From Bradyrhizobium niftali (GTDB lineage Bacteria > Pseudomonadota > Alphaproteobacteria > Rhizobiales > Xanthobacteraceae): a DNA stretch of 64,000 bases. The notes beneath the pieces were generated by a model. That model made no database searches. It was given only the letters and a program-made list of their open reading frames with translations, and was not told the DNA's origin. This document shows positions 44,936-55,248 of this stretch, piece by piece (the stretch's first letter is position 1; every line of letters starts with the position of its first letter). Where the stretch lies: the NCBI RefSeq assembly GCF_004571025.1, contig NZ_SPQT01000003.1, positions 62,001 through 126,000 of the forward strand. The letters are read 5' to 3'. Position numbers and translations under genes: made by a program.

Positions 44936-45748
44936 TCAGCGTGAAGCGGCGGTCCCCCCTTCGTCGATCTGCCGTCCCATCAGCGCGATTGCCTTCTGAT
45001 AGACGCCGGCCGCATTCCAGGCCTCGATCGCGGCGAAATTCGGCTCACCCGGCTGGTAACCGGCTCCCGCACGCCAGCCATGGGCCTTCAGGAAATTCGC
45101 GGTCGAGTTCAACGCATTGGCGGCAACCTCTAGATTGCCGGTGCCGTAGGCCAGGATGTTCTTGGGCATGAACTGGGTCTGGCCGACCTCGCCATGCATG
45201 GAGCCGCGGGTCGCTCCCGACAGGGTGCCGCGGTCGATCAGCTTCAGCGCCGCATAGAGCTGGTCGGTGAAGAACTCAGGGCGGCGGCAGTCATAGGCAA
45301 GGGTCGCGATCGACGACAGCATGTTCTGGTTGCCGCGCTGACTGCCGAAGCCGGTCTCCATGCCCCAGATCGCGATCAGCGGCCCGGGCGGGACGCCATA
45401 GCGCTGCTGGATCGAGGCGAACAAGGCCGCCTGCGACTGCTTGAGCTGCCGTCCCTTGGCGACGATGGTGGTGGCCCCGCGCTTGGCGAGGAACTGATCG
45501 AGCGACAGCGAGAAGCTGCGCTGGCCGCGGTCGGCTGCGATGGTCGCGCTGGCGTAATTCGTCTGCATCAGGGCGGAGATCGCGGTCTGGCCGATGCCCT
45601 TGCCCTGCGCCTCTGCACTGAACTCGCGCTTCCAGCCTTCGAACCCGGCCGGCGTGCTGCCGCATTGCGCCGCCTCGGCCGCGGGCAGAGAGAGAAGCAG
45701 CGCGGCCGCGCCGATCACCGCCGTCGCGACTGTCCTGCCCATGATCAT
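44936..45748 (-). CDS. Lytic murein transglycosylase (MltB family)
   Basis: 270 residues with a signal peptide (VATAVIGAAALLLSLPAAEAAQ). The MltB/SLT-2 core shows the catalytic Glu in PLIAIWGMETGFGSQRGNQNMLSSIATLAYDCRR and the downstream GEVGQTQFMPKNILAYG and YQPGEPNFAAIEAWN substrate-groove motifs. It cleaves peptidoglycan glycan strands to 1,6-anhydromuropeptides. There is no lipobox cysteine, so it is predicted to be soluble in the periplasm. No PG-binding repeat is attached, unlike longer family members. Confidence 0.9.
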   Translation of the reverse strand: MIMGRTVATAVIGAAALLLSLPAAEAAQCGSTPAGFEGWKREFSAEAQGKGIGQTAISALMQTNYASATIAADRGQRSFSLSLDQFLAKRGATTIVAKGRQLKQSQAALFASIQQRYGVPPGPLIAIWGMETGFGSQRGNQNMLSSIATLAYDCRRPEFFTDQLYAALKLIDRGTLSGATRGSMHGEVGQTQFMPKNILAYGTGNLEVAANALNSTANFLKAHGWRAGAGYQPGEPNFAAIEAWNAAGVYQKAIALMGRQIDEGGTAASR

Positions 45749-45990
45749 TGCTCGTTCCTCTCCTTACGGCGCGACCGGCTCGCGCGAGCGCATGATCCTA
45801 CGTCGGTTGCGATCGCTCAAGTCCCGACAGGTACAATCGATCCAAGCAAAGCTCTTGACACCGGCAAGTCGCGACGCCCGCAAGTCACGCAGCCCCCGTT
45901 CCCGCCAGGAAGTTCACCTTGATGCTCTGGTGCTGCTGGATCACGCCGCTCAAGCCGGGACGGGGCGCCGCCCGCCTCCGCGGCCGTCCC

Positions 45991-47808
45991 CTAAGTCAAT
46001 TCCAATCCATCCAGGCTGCCCTCCTTGCGCCATTTGTCGAGCAGCCGCAGGAACGCCACCGGCCCGCGCCAGTACTGGCTGTTTCTTGCCGCAATCGGGT
46101 CGAACACGCCTTCATTGTTGTAGTAGCCGGGCGTGCATTCGGCGAGATAGGTCTGGCGACCGAGCGCGGCCTTGACGACCTCGTCGACCCAGGCGCCCTC
46201 GGCAGCGAGCGTCGGCTCCAGCGTTCTGGCGCCACGCTTGCGCGCCTGATCGATGACATAGGCGATGTGCTGCGACTGCTCGTCGATGATGTGCGGGAAG
46301 TTGGCGCTCTGGCCGGCCTGCACCGTGACGATCAGGAAGCAGTTCGGGAAACCGCGGCTATAGAAGCCGTGCATCGTCTTGACGCCGTCGCGCCAGCGCT
46401 CGGACAGGCTCATGCCGTCGCGGCCATAGACCTCAAAACCCATGCGGCGGGCATAATCGGTGCCGACCTCGAAGCCGCTGGCATAGATCAGGCAGTCGAG
46501 CTCATAGGCCGTGCCATCGACGATCACGGCTTTCTCCGTGATGCGCTCGACGCCCTGCCCCCTGGTGTCGACGAGATGCACGTTGGATTGATTAAAAGTG
46601 TCGAGATATTCGTCGTGGAAGCATGGCCGCTTGCAGAACGCCTTGTACCAAGGCTTGAGCGCGGCCGCGGCTGCCTCGTCCTTCACCACGGCATCGACGC
46701 GCGCGCGGATCTCCGCCATCTTGCGGTAGTCGGCCTGCTCGATGACCTTCAGCGCCTCCTCCAGCGAGGTCACCGGCTGCGGCTGGCGGCGCGGCGCCAG
46801 CAGGATCTCGCCAAGCAGGCCGGTCCAGCCGTCCCGCACCAGATCCTGCTCGAACGGCTCGCCCGAGATCACGGCGGTGAAATTGTCCATGCGCTCTCGT
46901 TGCCAGCCGGGCTTGAGGCTCTGCGCCCAGCTCTGATCCGTCGGCCGGTCGTCGCGCACGCCGATCGCCGACGGTGTGCGCTGGAAGACGTAGAGCTCCT
47001 TCGCCGAGCGGCCGAGATGCGGCACGCATTGCACGGCGGTGGCGCCGGTGCCGATGATGCCGACGCGCTTGTCGGCAAGGCCGGCGAGACCACCTTCAGC
47101 CGTACCGCCGGTGTAGGCGTAGTCCCAGCGGCTGGTGTGAAAGCTGTGTCCGGCAAAACTTTCGATGCCGGGAATGCCCGGCAGCTTCGGCCGGCTCAGC
47201 GGGCCGCCGGCCAGGATGACGAAGCGCGCGCGGATGCGATCGCCGCGATCGGTCTCGACCAGCCAACGCGCCTCCGGCTCCTGCCATTCCATCCGCGAGA
47301 TGACGGTCTGAAACAGCGCGCGCTCGTAAAGTCCGAAGTGACGGCCGATACGGCGGGAATGTTCGTAGATCTCCGGCGCCCGCGCATATTTGCGCACCGG
47401 CATGTAGCCGGTCTCCTCCAGCAGCGGCAGATAGATGTAGCTCTCGGTATCGCAGGCCGCGCCGGGGTAGCGATTCCAGTACCAGGTGCCACCAAAATCG
47501 GCGGCCTTTTCCACGATGCGGAAATCCGCGATGCCGGCTTCGCGCAGGCGCGCGCTGCAGAGAAGGCCGCCAAAGCCGCCGCCGACGATGAGCACTTCGG
47601 TCTCTTCGCTGACAGCCTCGCGCGCAAATCCCGGATCGGCCCAGGGATCGTCGAGATAGCGGCCGAAATCGCCTGATACCTCGACATATTGCGCCTTGCC
47701 CTCGGCGCGCAGACGGCGATCGCGCTCGTCGCGATAGCGCGCGCGGAGTGCGGAAATGTCGATCGTAGATGTGCCGGCTGCGCCGGTCTTGTGTCTTTCC
47801 GCTGACAT
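45991..47808 (-). CDS. Type I Baeyer-Villiger monooxygenase (FAD, NADPH)
   Basis: 605 residues. The first Rossmann fold is [21 protein letters not shown], the BVMO fingerprint [13 protein letters not shown] fits FxGxxxHxxxW(P/D) exactly, and the second nucleotide motif is [14 protein letters not shown]. An N-terminal extension of about 70 residues before the first fold resembles cyclopentadecanone/cyclohexanone monooxygenase-like enzymes. It would turn a ketone into an ester or lactone. GGAGG sits 6 bases before the ATG. Divergent from the acyl-CoA genes at 48-51 kb, which may process the product acid. Confidence 0.9.
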   Translation of the reverse strand: MSAERHKTGAAGTSTIDISALRARYRDERDRRLRAEGKAQYVEVSGDFGRYLDDPWADPGFAREAVSEETEVLIVGGGFGGLLCSARLREAGIADFRIVEKAADFGGTWYWNRYPGAACDTESYIYLPLLEETGYMPVRKYARAPEIYEHSRRIGRHFGLYERALFQTVISRMEWQEPEARWLVETDRGDRIRARFVILAGGPLSRPKLPGIPGIESFAGHSFHTSRWDYAYTGGTAEGGLAGLADKRVGIIGTGATAVQCVPHLGRSAKELYVFQRTPSAIGVRDDRPTDQSWAQSLKPGWQRERMDNFTAVISGEPFEQDLVRDGWTGLLGEILLAPRRQPQPVTSLEEALKVIEQADYRKMAEIRARVDAVVKDEAAAAALKPWYKAFCKRPCFHDEYLDTFNQSNVHLVDTRGQGVERITEKAVIVDGTAYELDCLIYASGFEVGTDYARRMGFEVYGRDGMSLSERWRDGVKTMHGFYSRGFPNCFLIVTVQAGQSANFPHIIDEQSQHIAYVIDQARKRGARTLEPTLAAEGAWVDEVVKAALGRQTYLAECTPGYYNNEGVFDPIAARNSQYWRGPVAFLRLLDKWRKEGSLDGLELT

Positions 47809-47982
47809 CCATTTCCTCCACGGCAGACGCTGCTTCGCCGGCAGCTCACCTCACGTTAGCCCTGAAAAAGTGACGCACGCAATCGCGTCCGCCGTTTTTT
47901 GCGTGAACGGCGCGTGACGTTCCGGTAACCTCGCGCGCAAATCACAAGCACCATGCAACGACATGGCCATCCGGAGGAAATG

Positions 47983-49608
47983 ATGCAGGGATTGATGATG
48001 GACATGCCGCTGCTGATCAGCGGCCTGATCCAGTACGCCGCCGACTATCATGGCGAGGCGGAAATCGTCGCGCGCGAGATCGAGGGCGACATCCATCGCT
48101 ACACCTATGCGGATGCTCATCCGCGCATCAAGCGCATGGCGCTGGCCTTGAAGCGTCTCGGCATGACTCCTGGCGACCGTATCGGCACGCTGGCCTGGAA
48201 TACCCACCGCCATTTCGAGATGTTCTACGCCGCGCCGGGCATGGGCTATGTGCTGCACACCGTCAATCCGCGGCTGTTTCCCGAGCAGCTCGTCTACATC
48301 ATCAACCACGCCGAAGATCGCCTGCTGTTCATCGACCGCGCCACGCTGCCGATCGTCGAGGCGATCGCGCCGCAATTGAAGACGATCGAGGCTTACGTCG
48401 TGATGTCCTCGCGCGAGCGGATGCCGGAGACGAAGCTTGCGAACGTCCATTGCTACGAGGAGCTTCTGGGACGGGAGAACGACGCCGGTTTCACCTGGCC
48501 GGAGTTCGACGAAAAATCCGCCTCCACCATCTGCTACACCTCGGGGACGACGGGAAATCCCAAGGGGGTGATCTATTCGCACCGCGCCGCGATCCTGCAG
48601 ACCATGACCTGTTGCAATTTCGACTTCCTGCCGGGACACGCCGAAGGGGTGCGCGAGGTGATGATGCCGATGGCGCCGCTGTTCCACGGCAATGGCTGGA
48701 ATATGCCGTTCACCGCGCCCTATACCGGCTCGAAACTGGTGCTGCCCGGCCGCAACTATGAGCCCGACAAGCTGTATGAACTGCTCGAAGGCGAGAAGGT
48801 GACGCTGTCGGCGGGGGTGCCGAGTTTCTGGCTGATCCTGCTCGACTGGCTGGGCCGCACCGGCAACAAATTCTCCACGTTGCGTGCAACGCTGTCGTCA
48901 GGATCGGCCCCGCCGCGCGCCATGGTCGAGAAGCTGAAGCGCGATTACAACATCGACTACGTCCAGGCCTGGGGCATGACCGAGGCCCTCGGTTGCTCGA
49001 TGCCTGGCTTGCGGCCGGGCTCCGAGCATCTCGGCGACAAGGAGAAATTCGACCGACGCCAGGTCTCGGGCCGCGCCTGTTTCGGCACCACCTTGCGCAT
49101 CGTCGACGATGGCGGCAACGAGCTGCCGCGTGATGGCAAGTCCGTCGGTCATCTGCGCGCGCGTGGTCCCTGGGTCGCCTCGGGCTATATGAAGCTCGAC
49201 GAAGGCCTCGACCGCGACGGCTGGCTGATCACCGGCGATATGGCCGTGATCGACCCGCAGGGCCACGTCACGCTCACCGACCGCTCCAAGGACGTGATCA
49301 AGTCCGGCGGCGAGTGGATTTCCTCGATCCAGCTCGAGGACGTCGCCTTGTCGCATCCCGACGTGCTGCAGGCTGCCGTGGTCGCGATTGCGCATGAGAA
49401 GTGGCAGGAGCGCCCCCTGCTCCTCGTGGTTCGCAAGAAGGGCGCGACCGTCGACGGCAAGACCCTGCTCGACCACATGCGCCCGAAGATCGCGAACTGG
49501 TGGATGCCTGATGCCGTCGAGTTCCTGGACGAATTCCCGATGACCGGCACCGGAAAGGTGCTCAAATCCGCGTTGCGCGAGAAGTTCAGGGACTACCGCG
49601 TCGCTTGA
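47983..49608 (+). CDS. Long/medium-chain fatty-acid--CoA ligase (AMP-forming)
   Basis: 541 residues from the ATG at 47983, which has GGAGG at 5-base spacing; in-frame ATGs at 47953 and 47980 are alternatives. The adenylation motif is [17 protein letters not shown], with GWxxTGDMA-type [35 protein letters not shown] and a C-terminal lysine in [13 protein letters not shown]. It activates a carboxylic acid to its CoA thioester. 55 bases separate it from the acyl-CoA dehydrogenase gene; both likely form one beta-oxidation-type operon. Confidence 0.92.
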   Translation: MQGLMMDMPLLISGLIQYAADYHGEAEIVAREIEGDIHRYTYADAHPRIKRMALALKRLGMTPGDRIGTLAWNTHRHFEMFYAAPGMGYVLHTVNPRLFPEQLVYIINHAEDRLLFIDRATLPIVEAIAPQLKTIEAYVVMSSRERMPETKLANVHCYEELLGRENDAGFTWPEFDEKSASTICYTSGTTGNPKGVIYSHRAAILQTMTCCNFDFLPGHAEGVREVMMPMAPLFHGNGWNMPFTAPYTGSKLVLPGRNYEPDKLYELLEGEKVTLSAGVPSFWLILLDWLGRTGNKFSTLRATLSSGSAPPRAMVEKLKRDYNIDYVQAWGMTEALGCSMPGLRPGSEHLGDKEKFDRRQVSGRACFGTTLRIVDDGGNELPRDGKSVGHLRARGPWVASGYMKLDEGLDRDGWLITGDMAVIDPQGHVTLTDRSKDVIKSGGEWISSIQLEDVALSHPDVLQAAVVAIAHEKWQERPLLLVVRKKGATVDGKTLLDHMRPKIANWWMPDAVEFLDEFPMTGTGKVLKSALREKFRDYRVA

Positions 49609-49663
49609 GGCGGCACGCGATCACGCTGACGTCCGCGCCGTCCATCGCTCAAGGAGACGAAAG

Positions 49664-50875
49664 ATGCTGTACCCGATGTCGGCCAAAGTCGTCGAGCTCA
49701 AGCGCAAGCTCGAAAGTTTCATGGACCGGCACATCTATCCCAATGAGGAGCGGTTCTATCGCGAGGCCGAAGAGCTCGGGCCCTGGAAGGTTTATCCCGT
49801 CGTCGAAGAATTGAAGCCGCTCGCACGCGCGGAGGGCCTCTGGAACCTGTTCCTGCCGCAGTCCAGTCACGGCGCGGGCCTCACCAATCTCGAATATGCC
49901 CCGCTCTGCGAAGTGATGGGCCGTTCGCATCTTGCGCCCGAAGTGTTCAACTGCTCGGCGCCGGACACCGGCAACATGGAGGTGCTGGAGCGCTACGGCA
50001 CGAAAGAGGACAAGGAGCGCTGGCTGAAGCCGCTGCTCGCGGGTGAAATCCGCTCCTGCTTTGCCATGACCGAGCCTGCGGTCGCCTCGTCCGACGCGAC
50101 CAACATCGAGAGCTCGATCGTACGCGACGGCGACCATTACGTCATCAACGGGCGCAAATGGTACACCACCAACGCGACCGATCCGCGCTGCATGATCTGC
50201 ATCTTCATGGGCAAGACCGACCCCGACAATCCGGACCGCCACGAGCAGCAATCCATGATCCTCGTGCCGATGGACACGCCAGGCATCGAGGTGAAGCGTC
50301 CCCTCCCCGTGTTCGGCTTCTACGGCGTGCCCGACCGCGCTTCCGAGGTCGTCTTCACCAATGTGCGGGTCCCGAAGGAGAACATGCTGCTCGGCGAGGG
50401 CCGCGGCTTCGAGATCGCGCAGGGTCGCCTCGGCCCCGGCCGCATCCACCACTGCATGCGCCTGATTGGACTGGCCGAACGCACGCTGGAAAAGATGTGC
50501 CGCCGCGTCCGCAGCCGCGTCGCCTTCGGCAAGCCGGTCTCCGAGCAGACGGTGACGCAGGAGCGCATCGCGGAATCCCGTATCATGATCGAACAGGCCC
50601 GGCTGCTGACGCTGAACGCCGCCTACGCAATGGACACGGTCGGCAACAAGGTCGCGAAGAGCGAGATCGCGATGATCAAGGTCGCCGTACCCAACATGGC
50701 CTGCCAGATCATCGACTGGGCGATCCAGGCCCATGGCGGCGGCGGCACCTCGAACGATTTTGGCCTGACGCAGGCCTATGCCACCGCGCGTCTGCTGCGC
50801 CTCGCCGACGGCCCGGACGAGGTACACAGAAACCAGATCGCGCGGTTGGAGTTGAGGAAATATTCAAATGCCTGA
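49664..50875 (+). CDS. Acyl-CoA dehydrogenase (ACAD10/11-like)
   Basis: 403 residues. FAD/substrate motifs [21 protein letters not shown] and [21 protein letters not shown] are in place; [27 protein letters not shown] and [39 protein letters not shown] are typical of the ACAD10/11 group. It introduces the alpha-beta double bond into an acyl-CoA. AAGGAGA precedes the ATG. Next to the ligase and divergent BVMO, a branched or cyclic-ketone-derived acid is a plausible substrate; this is inference. Confidence 0.91.
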   Translation: MLYPMSAKVVELKRKLESFMDRHIYPNEERFYREAEELGPWKVYPVVEELKPLARAEGLWNLFLPQSSHGAGLTNLEYAPLCEVMGRSHLAPEVFNCSAPDTGNMEVLERYGTKEDKERWLKPLLAGEIRSCFAMTEPAVASSDATNIESSIVRDGDHYVINGRKWYTTNATDPRCMICIFMGKTDPDNPDRHEQQSMILVPMDTPGIEVKRPLPVFGFYGVPDRASEVVFTNVRVPKENMLLGEGRGFEIAQGRLGPGRIHHCMRLIGLAERTLEKMCRRVRSRVAFGKPVSEQTVTQERIAESRIMIEQARLLTLNAAYAMDTVGNKVAKSEIAMIKVAVPNMACQIIDWAIQAHGGGGTSNDFGLTQAYATARLLRLADGPDEVHRNQIARLELRKYSNA

Positions 50876-50927
50876 GCAGGCGTTGGCCCATCAGTAAGCA
50901 TCGAAGCCAACGCAATGGAATCGGCGT

Positions 50928-51035
50928 CTAATCGAAGCTTGGCGGCTCATCGATGGATACCGGCACATCCTTCTGCTTCGTAGCTGCTTCGAGCAACGCG
51001 TTGAAGATTATGATCGGCAGGTAAAACATAAGCAT
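50928..51035 (-). CDS. 35-residue membrane micro-protein
   Basis: MLMFYLPIIIFNALLEAATK followed by a polar tail ending DEPPSFD. GGAGGA lies 8 bases before the ATG. One N-terminal hydrophobic segment. It is downstream, on the same strand, of other tiny ORFs and the HlyD-type gene. Function unknown. Confidence 0.5.
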   Translation of the reverse strand: MLMFYLPIIIFNALLEAATKQKDVPVSIDEPPSFD

Positions 51036-51160
51036 GATCGTATTCCTCCTGCTGTGACAACCTCGGCTTACAGGGCCAAGTTCCTCGAATTGACACTCGC
51101 CGGCCTCGGAACATTCTCGTGGCTTACTTGGCTACCGACGAAACCAAGTCTCGAAGAGTC

Positions 51161-51241
51161 TCAGGAACGCATCGCGTCAATCGCATGAGCGATCAACACC
51201 ATCGCGCTCGCGGCGATGAGAAACACAAGCAACCAACTCAC
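51161..51241 (-). CDS. 26-residue membrane micro-protein, AHAxDAxR type
   Basis: Starts at a GTG with GGAGG 5 bases upstream: VSWLLVFLIAASAMVLIAHA then IDAMRS. The hydrophobic span plus AHAIDAMR tail matches the micro-protein at 44057-44149, pointing to a real family rather than chance. No function known. Confidence 0.5.
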   Translation of the reverse strand: MSWLLVFLIAASAMVLIAHAIDAMRS

Positions 51242-51362
51242 GTCCGCCTCCAACGCCGGGAGTGAACGCGGTCATCCTTGCACAGTCAAAAACCATCCGA
51301 CCGGAACCGCTATTCAGCGGCTCGCTGATGCTTCGCAGCAACAAGTGCATCCGCTGTCGGTC

Positions 51363-51434
51363 CTATCGGCAGAACGCCAAAAGGAGCAACGCGCCAACCA
51401 CGCATGCCGCTAGGACTAAAAACCAAACGCCCAA
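51363..51434 (-). CDS. Possible 23-residue membrane micro-protein
   Basis: A TTG-initiated frame (GVWFLVLAACVVGALLLLAF-CR) is almost wholly a transmembrane helix, and GGGGGAG lies 5 bases upstream. It is first of three tiny ORFs following the efflux operon. TTG start and very small size make it the least certain of the three. Confidence 0.3.
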   Translation of the reverse strand: MGVWFLVLAACVVGALLLLAFCR

Positions 51435-51545
51435 AGCAACTCCCCCGACTCACACACGCGAGGCAGGATTAGCTCCACCATTTGGTATTGAAACGGTCGT
51501 TGCCGGTTTTTCCCCAACCCAAACGCGACTCCATCTGCGCTCGCG

Positions 51546-52412
51546 TTAGTCCAATACCTCCACCGTCGCCGAACGTCCCGCAACCAGCGACATCGCGTCG
51601 GGAACAGGATCCAGCGCGATGCGCACCGGCACCCGCTGGGCCAGGCGCACCCAACTGAAGGTCGGGTTGACGTTGGCGAGCAGGTTGGCGCCGTCGGCGC
51701 GGTCACGGTCCTCGATGCCGGCGGCGATGCTCTCGACGTGGCCTGACAGCGTGGCCGTCTCGCCCATCAGGCGGACCCGCACCTTGTCGCCGACGCGGAT
51801 GCGCGCGAGTTTTGTCTCCTCGAAATAGCCTTCCACATGCAGCGTGTCGGTGTCGACCAGCGCCATCACGCCCTTCCCGGCCGTGACGTAGGCGCCGGGG
51901 CGCAGGTCCATGTTGGTGATCACGCCGTTCACGGAGGCATGGACCTCGCTGCGATCGAGGTTGAGCTGGGCGACGGCACGGTCGGCGACGGCTTGATCGA
52001 AGGCCGCCTTGGCCTGGAGCTGGGTTGCCAGCACCTGTTCCTGCTTCTGCTGCGACACAGCATCCGTCGTCAACGCGCTGTAGCGCTTCAGGTCCGCATT
52101 GGCCTGATCGAGCGTTGCCTGATGACCGGCCACCGACGCATCGGCCTGGCGTAGCGCCAGCGCAAAACGTTCGCGATCGATCCGGAACAGCACGTCACCG
52201 CGGCGGACTTTCTGGTTGTCCTTGACCAGCACCTCGGTGACGAAGCCGGAGACATCGGGCGCGACCTGGACCACGTCGGCACGGACGCGGCCGTCGCGGG
52301 TCCAGGGCTGCTCCATGTAGTAGGCCCAAAGCTCGCGGCCGACGGCGAGCGCGGCGACGACGGCGATGACCGTCACTGCGAGGCGAGCGAGCCAGGCGAA
52401 ATTCCCCTTCAT
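51546..52412 (-). CDS. HlyD/AaeA-like membrane-fusion protein
   Basis: 288 residues: anchor helix (FAWLARLAVTVIAVVAALAVG), then WTRDGRVRADVVQVAPDVSGFVTEVLVKDNQKV (lipoyl half), a short coiled coil, second lipoyl half with DRSEVHASVNGVITNMDLRPGAYV, and a barrel. The size and the WTRDG(R/K)VRAD start match AaeA/EmrA-like adaptors working with FUSC pumps to export aromatic acids. Its ATG overlaps the DUF1656 stop (ATGA). Last large gene of the operon. Confidence 0.88.
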   Translation of the reverse strand: MKGNFAWLARLAVTVIAVVAALAVGRELWAYYMEQPWTRDGRVRADVVQVAPDVSGFVTEVLVKDNQKVRRGDVLFRIDRERFALALRQADASVAGHQATLDQANADLKRYSALTTDAVSQQKQEQVLATQLQAKAAFDQAVADRAVAQLNLDRSEVHASVNGVITNMDLRPGAYVTAGKGVMALVDTDTLHVEGYFEETKLARIRVGDKVRVRLMGETATLSGHVESIAAGIEDRDRADGANLLANVNPTFSWVRLAQRVPVRIALDPVPDAMSLVAGRSATVEVLD

Positions 52413-52615
52413 GAAAGATACTCCGAGAGGTAGACGACGCCGCCGAGAAGGCAGACGAAGATCGAGAAATCGAACAGCGCGCGATGCCAGACCAGTCGGT
52501 AGAGGTCGAAGCGCTGCATGAGCCGGCGCAGGATCGCGCTGAGGACGTAAGCGACGATGATCCACAGGAGCAGCGACGGCACGAGCACGCCGTAGATGTC
52601 GATCACATATCTCAT
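52409..52615 (-). CDS. DUF1656 small membrane protein (AaeX-like)
   Basis: 68 residues, two membrane spans (IYGVLVPSLLLWIIVAYVLSAIL; ALFDFSIFVCLLGGVVYL) separated by a charged RRLMQRFDLYRLVWHR loop, the DUF1656 layout. AaeX-type proteins sit between FUSC pump and HlyD adaptor genes. Four-base overlaps with both neighbours make a coupled trio. Confidence 0.85.
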   Translation of the reverse strand: MRYVIDIYGVLVPSLLLWIIVAYVLSAILRRLMQRFDLYRLVWHRALFDFSIFVCLLGGVVYLSEYLS

Positions 52616-54663
52616 GCCGCAACACTCTCACCCGCGCGTGGCCGGTAAGCCGGCGCGTCCGGAAACAAGCCACGCCTGATACCGACGAGACCTATCAGGG
52701 CGTCTTCGCGCGCGCTGTCATTGGGATCCTTCACCGCCTGGGCCAATGCCCGGTCGACGCTCGTCAGCAACTCGGCCGGCATTCCGTCGCCCGCGTAACT
52801 GCGGCAGGCTACGGCGAGCCGATCGAGCATGTCGTCGATGACGGCAATGGTGGATGCCGCAAGCCCATAGCGGGCGCGGCGCAGATCGATGATGTTGATC
52901 CCGATCCGAAGCTGGGCGAGGCTGTCGGTGTCGCGGCGATCGCTCTCCGAGAGATAAGCGATGCGCTGCACCAGAAGCCCGAGCCGATGCAGCATGAGGC
53001 CCGCGAACTCGGCGCGATCGCGCTGGCCGCGCCGTTCGGCGGCGACCGCGAGTGCCTTCCAGTTCGACAGCACCAGGCGATTGGCGACCCATTCCGCGCC
53101 GACGCCGCGCGCAATCCGCGTCACGATCTCGGCGATGACGACGCCGATGAAGAAGGCCACGGCGGAATTGGCGTAGGATGCAAAGTCCGCGCTGTAGGTC
53201 GACTGGATTGCAAGCAGGGTTGCAGTGTTGGCCGCGAGCGCCATCCCGGTTCCCGCCGTGGCCGGACGGCCGATCAAGAAGCCGTAGAGCAAAAAGGTCG
53301 GCGCCAGTGCGACCACCAAGACCTCGAGATGGGAGATCGCGGGGACCACCGCGAACAGATAGACCGCGACGACGACGATGGCGACCAGCGACCACCGGCC
53401 AAAGCTGCGAATGAAGCGCGCGGGCTCGTCTTGCGCGGCGAAGAACGAACAGGCGACTGCCGCCATCATCGGTGCCGACGCACCGTCCGGCCAGCCGGTC
53501 CCGATCCAGAACGCACAGCAGATCAGGATGGCCACGACCGCGCCGGCGGCCGACCACAATGCAAGGCCGCGGTCGCGGTGACGCACGGGCGCGGCACCGG
53601 CCTCGGAATGGAAAGTCAGTTCGAGCGTCGAGACGTTGCGGCTCTCGGCAATCGCCTCGGTCAACACACGGCAATCGCGCGAGAGGTCGACCAGCTCGCG
53701 CAGCCGCGACAGCAGACTTGTGGTGATGATCCGCTCCCAGTCGGCGCCGCCGTCGAGCACCGCCTGCTGCTCCGAGATCGCGGCCCGGATCCGCTCGGCC
53801 GGCCGTCGCTCGCTGACATCGCTCGCGATCCATTGCGCGAGATCCTCAAGAAGCCGCTTCAGCTCGGGTTGCCGCCGCAAGGCCTCCTCCCCCAGCGCGG
53901 CCAGCCGATCCTCGAGCGAGGCGATCACCGGCAGCAGAGTCAGCATGCGCAGCCGGATTTCACTGAGGCCGGTCACGGCATTGCGGTCGGTCAACCGGTC
54001 ATAGGCAAGATGGGTGGAGAGCGTGTCGATCTCGACAATGTCGGTCGCAAGCTTCAGGCGCTTGCCGCGACGGGTTTCGCCTGAGCCCTCCCGCAGCAGC
54101 ACCACCTCGCTGAGGCGGCGCGCATCCGACAGCCAGCTGTCGACGCGGTGGGCCACGGCCGGTGCGACGCTGCGGGGAAACACGATGGTCGAGACCAGGC
54201 TGGCGCAGATGATGCCGAGCGAGATTTCCTCCACCCGCGCAACTGCGGTGTCGAAGATGGCGCCGGGCTCGGACACGGAGGGAAAGCCGATCAGGGCGAC
54301 CGTGTAGCCGGCCAGCATGAAGACGTAGCTGCGCGGCGTGCCGTCGAGCAGCGAGAGATAGAGGCAGAGCCCGACCCAGAGCGCGATGGCGAGGCAGAGC
54401 AGTTCCGGCGCATCGATCAGGTTCGGCACCAGCGCCACCGTCATGGTCGCGCCGACCAGCGTGCCCATCACGCGGAAGAACGCCTTCGAGCTGGTCGCGC
54501 CCGCCAGCGGCTGCGAGGTGATGTAGACGGTCGCCATCGCCCAATAGGGCCGCGGCAGGTCCATGGCGAGTGCGATGACGAGCGCCAGCATCGACGCAGC
54601 GAACGTCTTCAAAGCGAAAACGAGGTCCGCATGGCGGACCAGGAACGGCTCGTCTGCGCGCAT
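52612..54663 (-). CDS. FUSC-family aromatic-acid exporter (AaeB-like)
   Basis: 683 residues in the duplicated FUSC arrangement: six N-terminal helices (TFAASMLALVIALAMDLPRPYWAMATVYITSQPLAGATSSKAFFRVMGTLVGATMT), a cytoplasmic block of about 200 residues, and a second six-helix half (IGTGWPDGASAPMMAAVACSFFAAQDEPARFI...). AaeB-type pumps export hydroxybenzoates and related acids. It starts two bases after the marR stop, so marR, fusC, DUF1656 and hlyD form one autoregulated operon. Confidence 0.9.
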   Translation of the reverse strand: MRADEPFLVRHADLVFALKTFAASMLALVIALAMDLPRPYWAMATVYITSQPLAGATSSKAFFRVMGTLVGATMTVALVPNLIDAPELLCLAIALWVGLCLYLSLLDGTPRSYVFMLAGYTVALIGFPSVSEPGAIFDTAVARVEEISLGIICASLVSTIVFPRSVAPAVAHRVDSWLSDARRLSEVVLLREGSGETRRGKRLKLATDIVEIDTLSTHLAYDRLTDRNAVTGLSEIRLRMLTLLPVIASLEDRLAALGEEALRRQPELKRLLEDLAQWIASDVSERRPAERIRAAISEQQAVLDGGADWERIITTSLLSRLRELVDLSRDCRVLTEAIAESRNVSTLELTFHSEAGAAPVRHRDRGLALWSAAGAVVAILICCAFWIGTGWPDGASAPMMAAVACSFFAAQDEPARFIRSFGRWSLVAIVVVAVYLFAVVPAISHLEVLVVALAPTFLLYGFLIGRPATAGTGMALAANTATLLAIQSTYSADFASYANSAVAFFIGVVIAEIVTRIARGVGAEWVANRLVLSNWKALAVAAERRGQRDRAEFAGLMLHRLGLLVQRIAYLSESDRRDTDSLAQLRIGINIIDLRRARYGLAASTIAVIDDMLDRLAVACRSYAGDGMPAELLTSVDRALAQAVKDPNDSAREDALIGLVGIRRGLFPDAPAYRPRAGESVAA

Positions 54664-54665
54664 GA

Positions 54666-55139
54666 CTATTTCGCCTCGGAAAACGTCTTGGCTTCATGCA
54701 GGCGACTGGCCCGCTGCTCGATGCGCTGGAGCGTCTCGAAGGTTATCGCAAGTTCATCCGCGCCGATATCCTTGAGCAGGCTTGTCCGCACCCGCCGCAG
54801 CACCCGGTTGGTCTCCTCGACCTTGGCCTCGCCCGCCTTCGTCAGATGTAGCGTTTTGGCACGCCGGTCGGTCGGATCCTCGCGGCGCTCCACGAGGCCT
54901 TCGGCCTGGAGCAGGTCGATCAGCCGGACCAGCGACGGCCCCTCGACGCCAAGCTCGTCGGCGAGCACGCCCTGACGGACATTCTCGCCCTGGCGCGACA
55001 GCAGCAAAAGCGGAATCGCGGTCGCATAGGACAGGCCGTGATCGGACAGCGCCTGATCCGACTCGCGGCGCCACGTGCGAGCGAGACGCGCGATGACCCG
55101 ACCGATTTCGGAATGGATATGTGCCTGCGCGGGGGCCAT
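54666..55139 (-). CDS. MarR-family regulator of the FUSC efflux operon
   Basis: 157 residues from the ATG at 55139 (MAPAQAHIHSEIG); a GTG at 55157 is the alternative, and neither has a clear ribosome-binding site. The winged HTH shows NVRQGVLADELGVEGPSLVRLIDLLQAEGLVERREDPTDRRAKTLHLTKAG, whose DxRAK wing is the MarR signature. MarR proteins repress efflux genes until an aromatic ligand binds, which suits the downstream aromatic-acid exporter. A TTAG...CTAA palindrome overlaps the start region. Confidence 0.9.
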   Translation of the reverse strand: MAPAQAHIHSEIGRVIARLARTWRRESDQALSDHGLSYATAIPLLLLSRQGENVRQGVLADELGVEGPSLVRLIDLLQAEGLVERREDPTDRRAKTLHLTKAGEAKVEETNRVLRRVRTSLLKDIGADELAITFETLQRIEQRASRLHEAKTFSEAK

Positions 55140-55143
55140 GCAA

Positions 55144-55168
55144 ATTAGATAGGACACTAACTATTAGG
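55144..55168. promoter_or_regulatory. Candidate MarR operator
   Basis: TTAG-N8-CTAA within an AT-rich stretch overlapping the marR translation start and lying between marR and the broken MFS gene. Weak symmetry of only four bases per arm; assignment rests mainly on position. Confidence 0.35.
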
Positions 55169-55248
55169 CTACAACTATATAATCCGGCGTGGTGCGATCG
55201 ATCACGCAAATGCGACAACGCGGCATGGGACCGGGTTCCACGACTGAG

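Noticed and set aside
51262..51549. 95-residue plus-strand frame in the micro-ORF gap
   Set aside because: No ribosome-binding site, Arg/Thr/Pro-rich composition without domain; the opposite strand has better-supported short frames.
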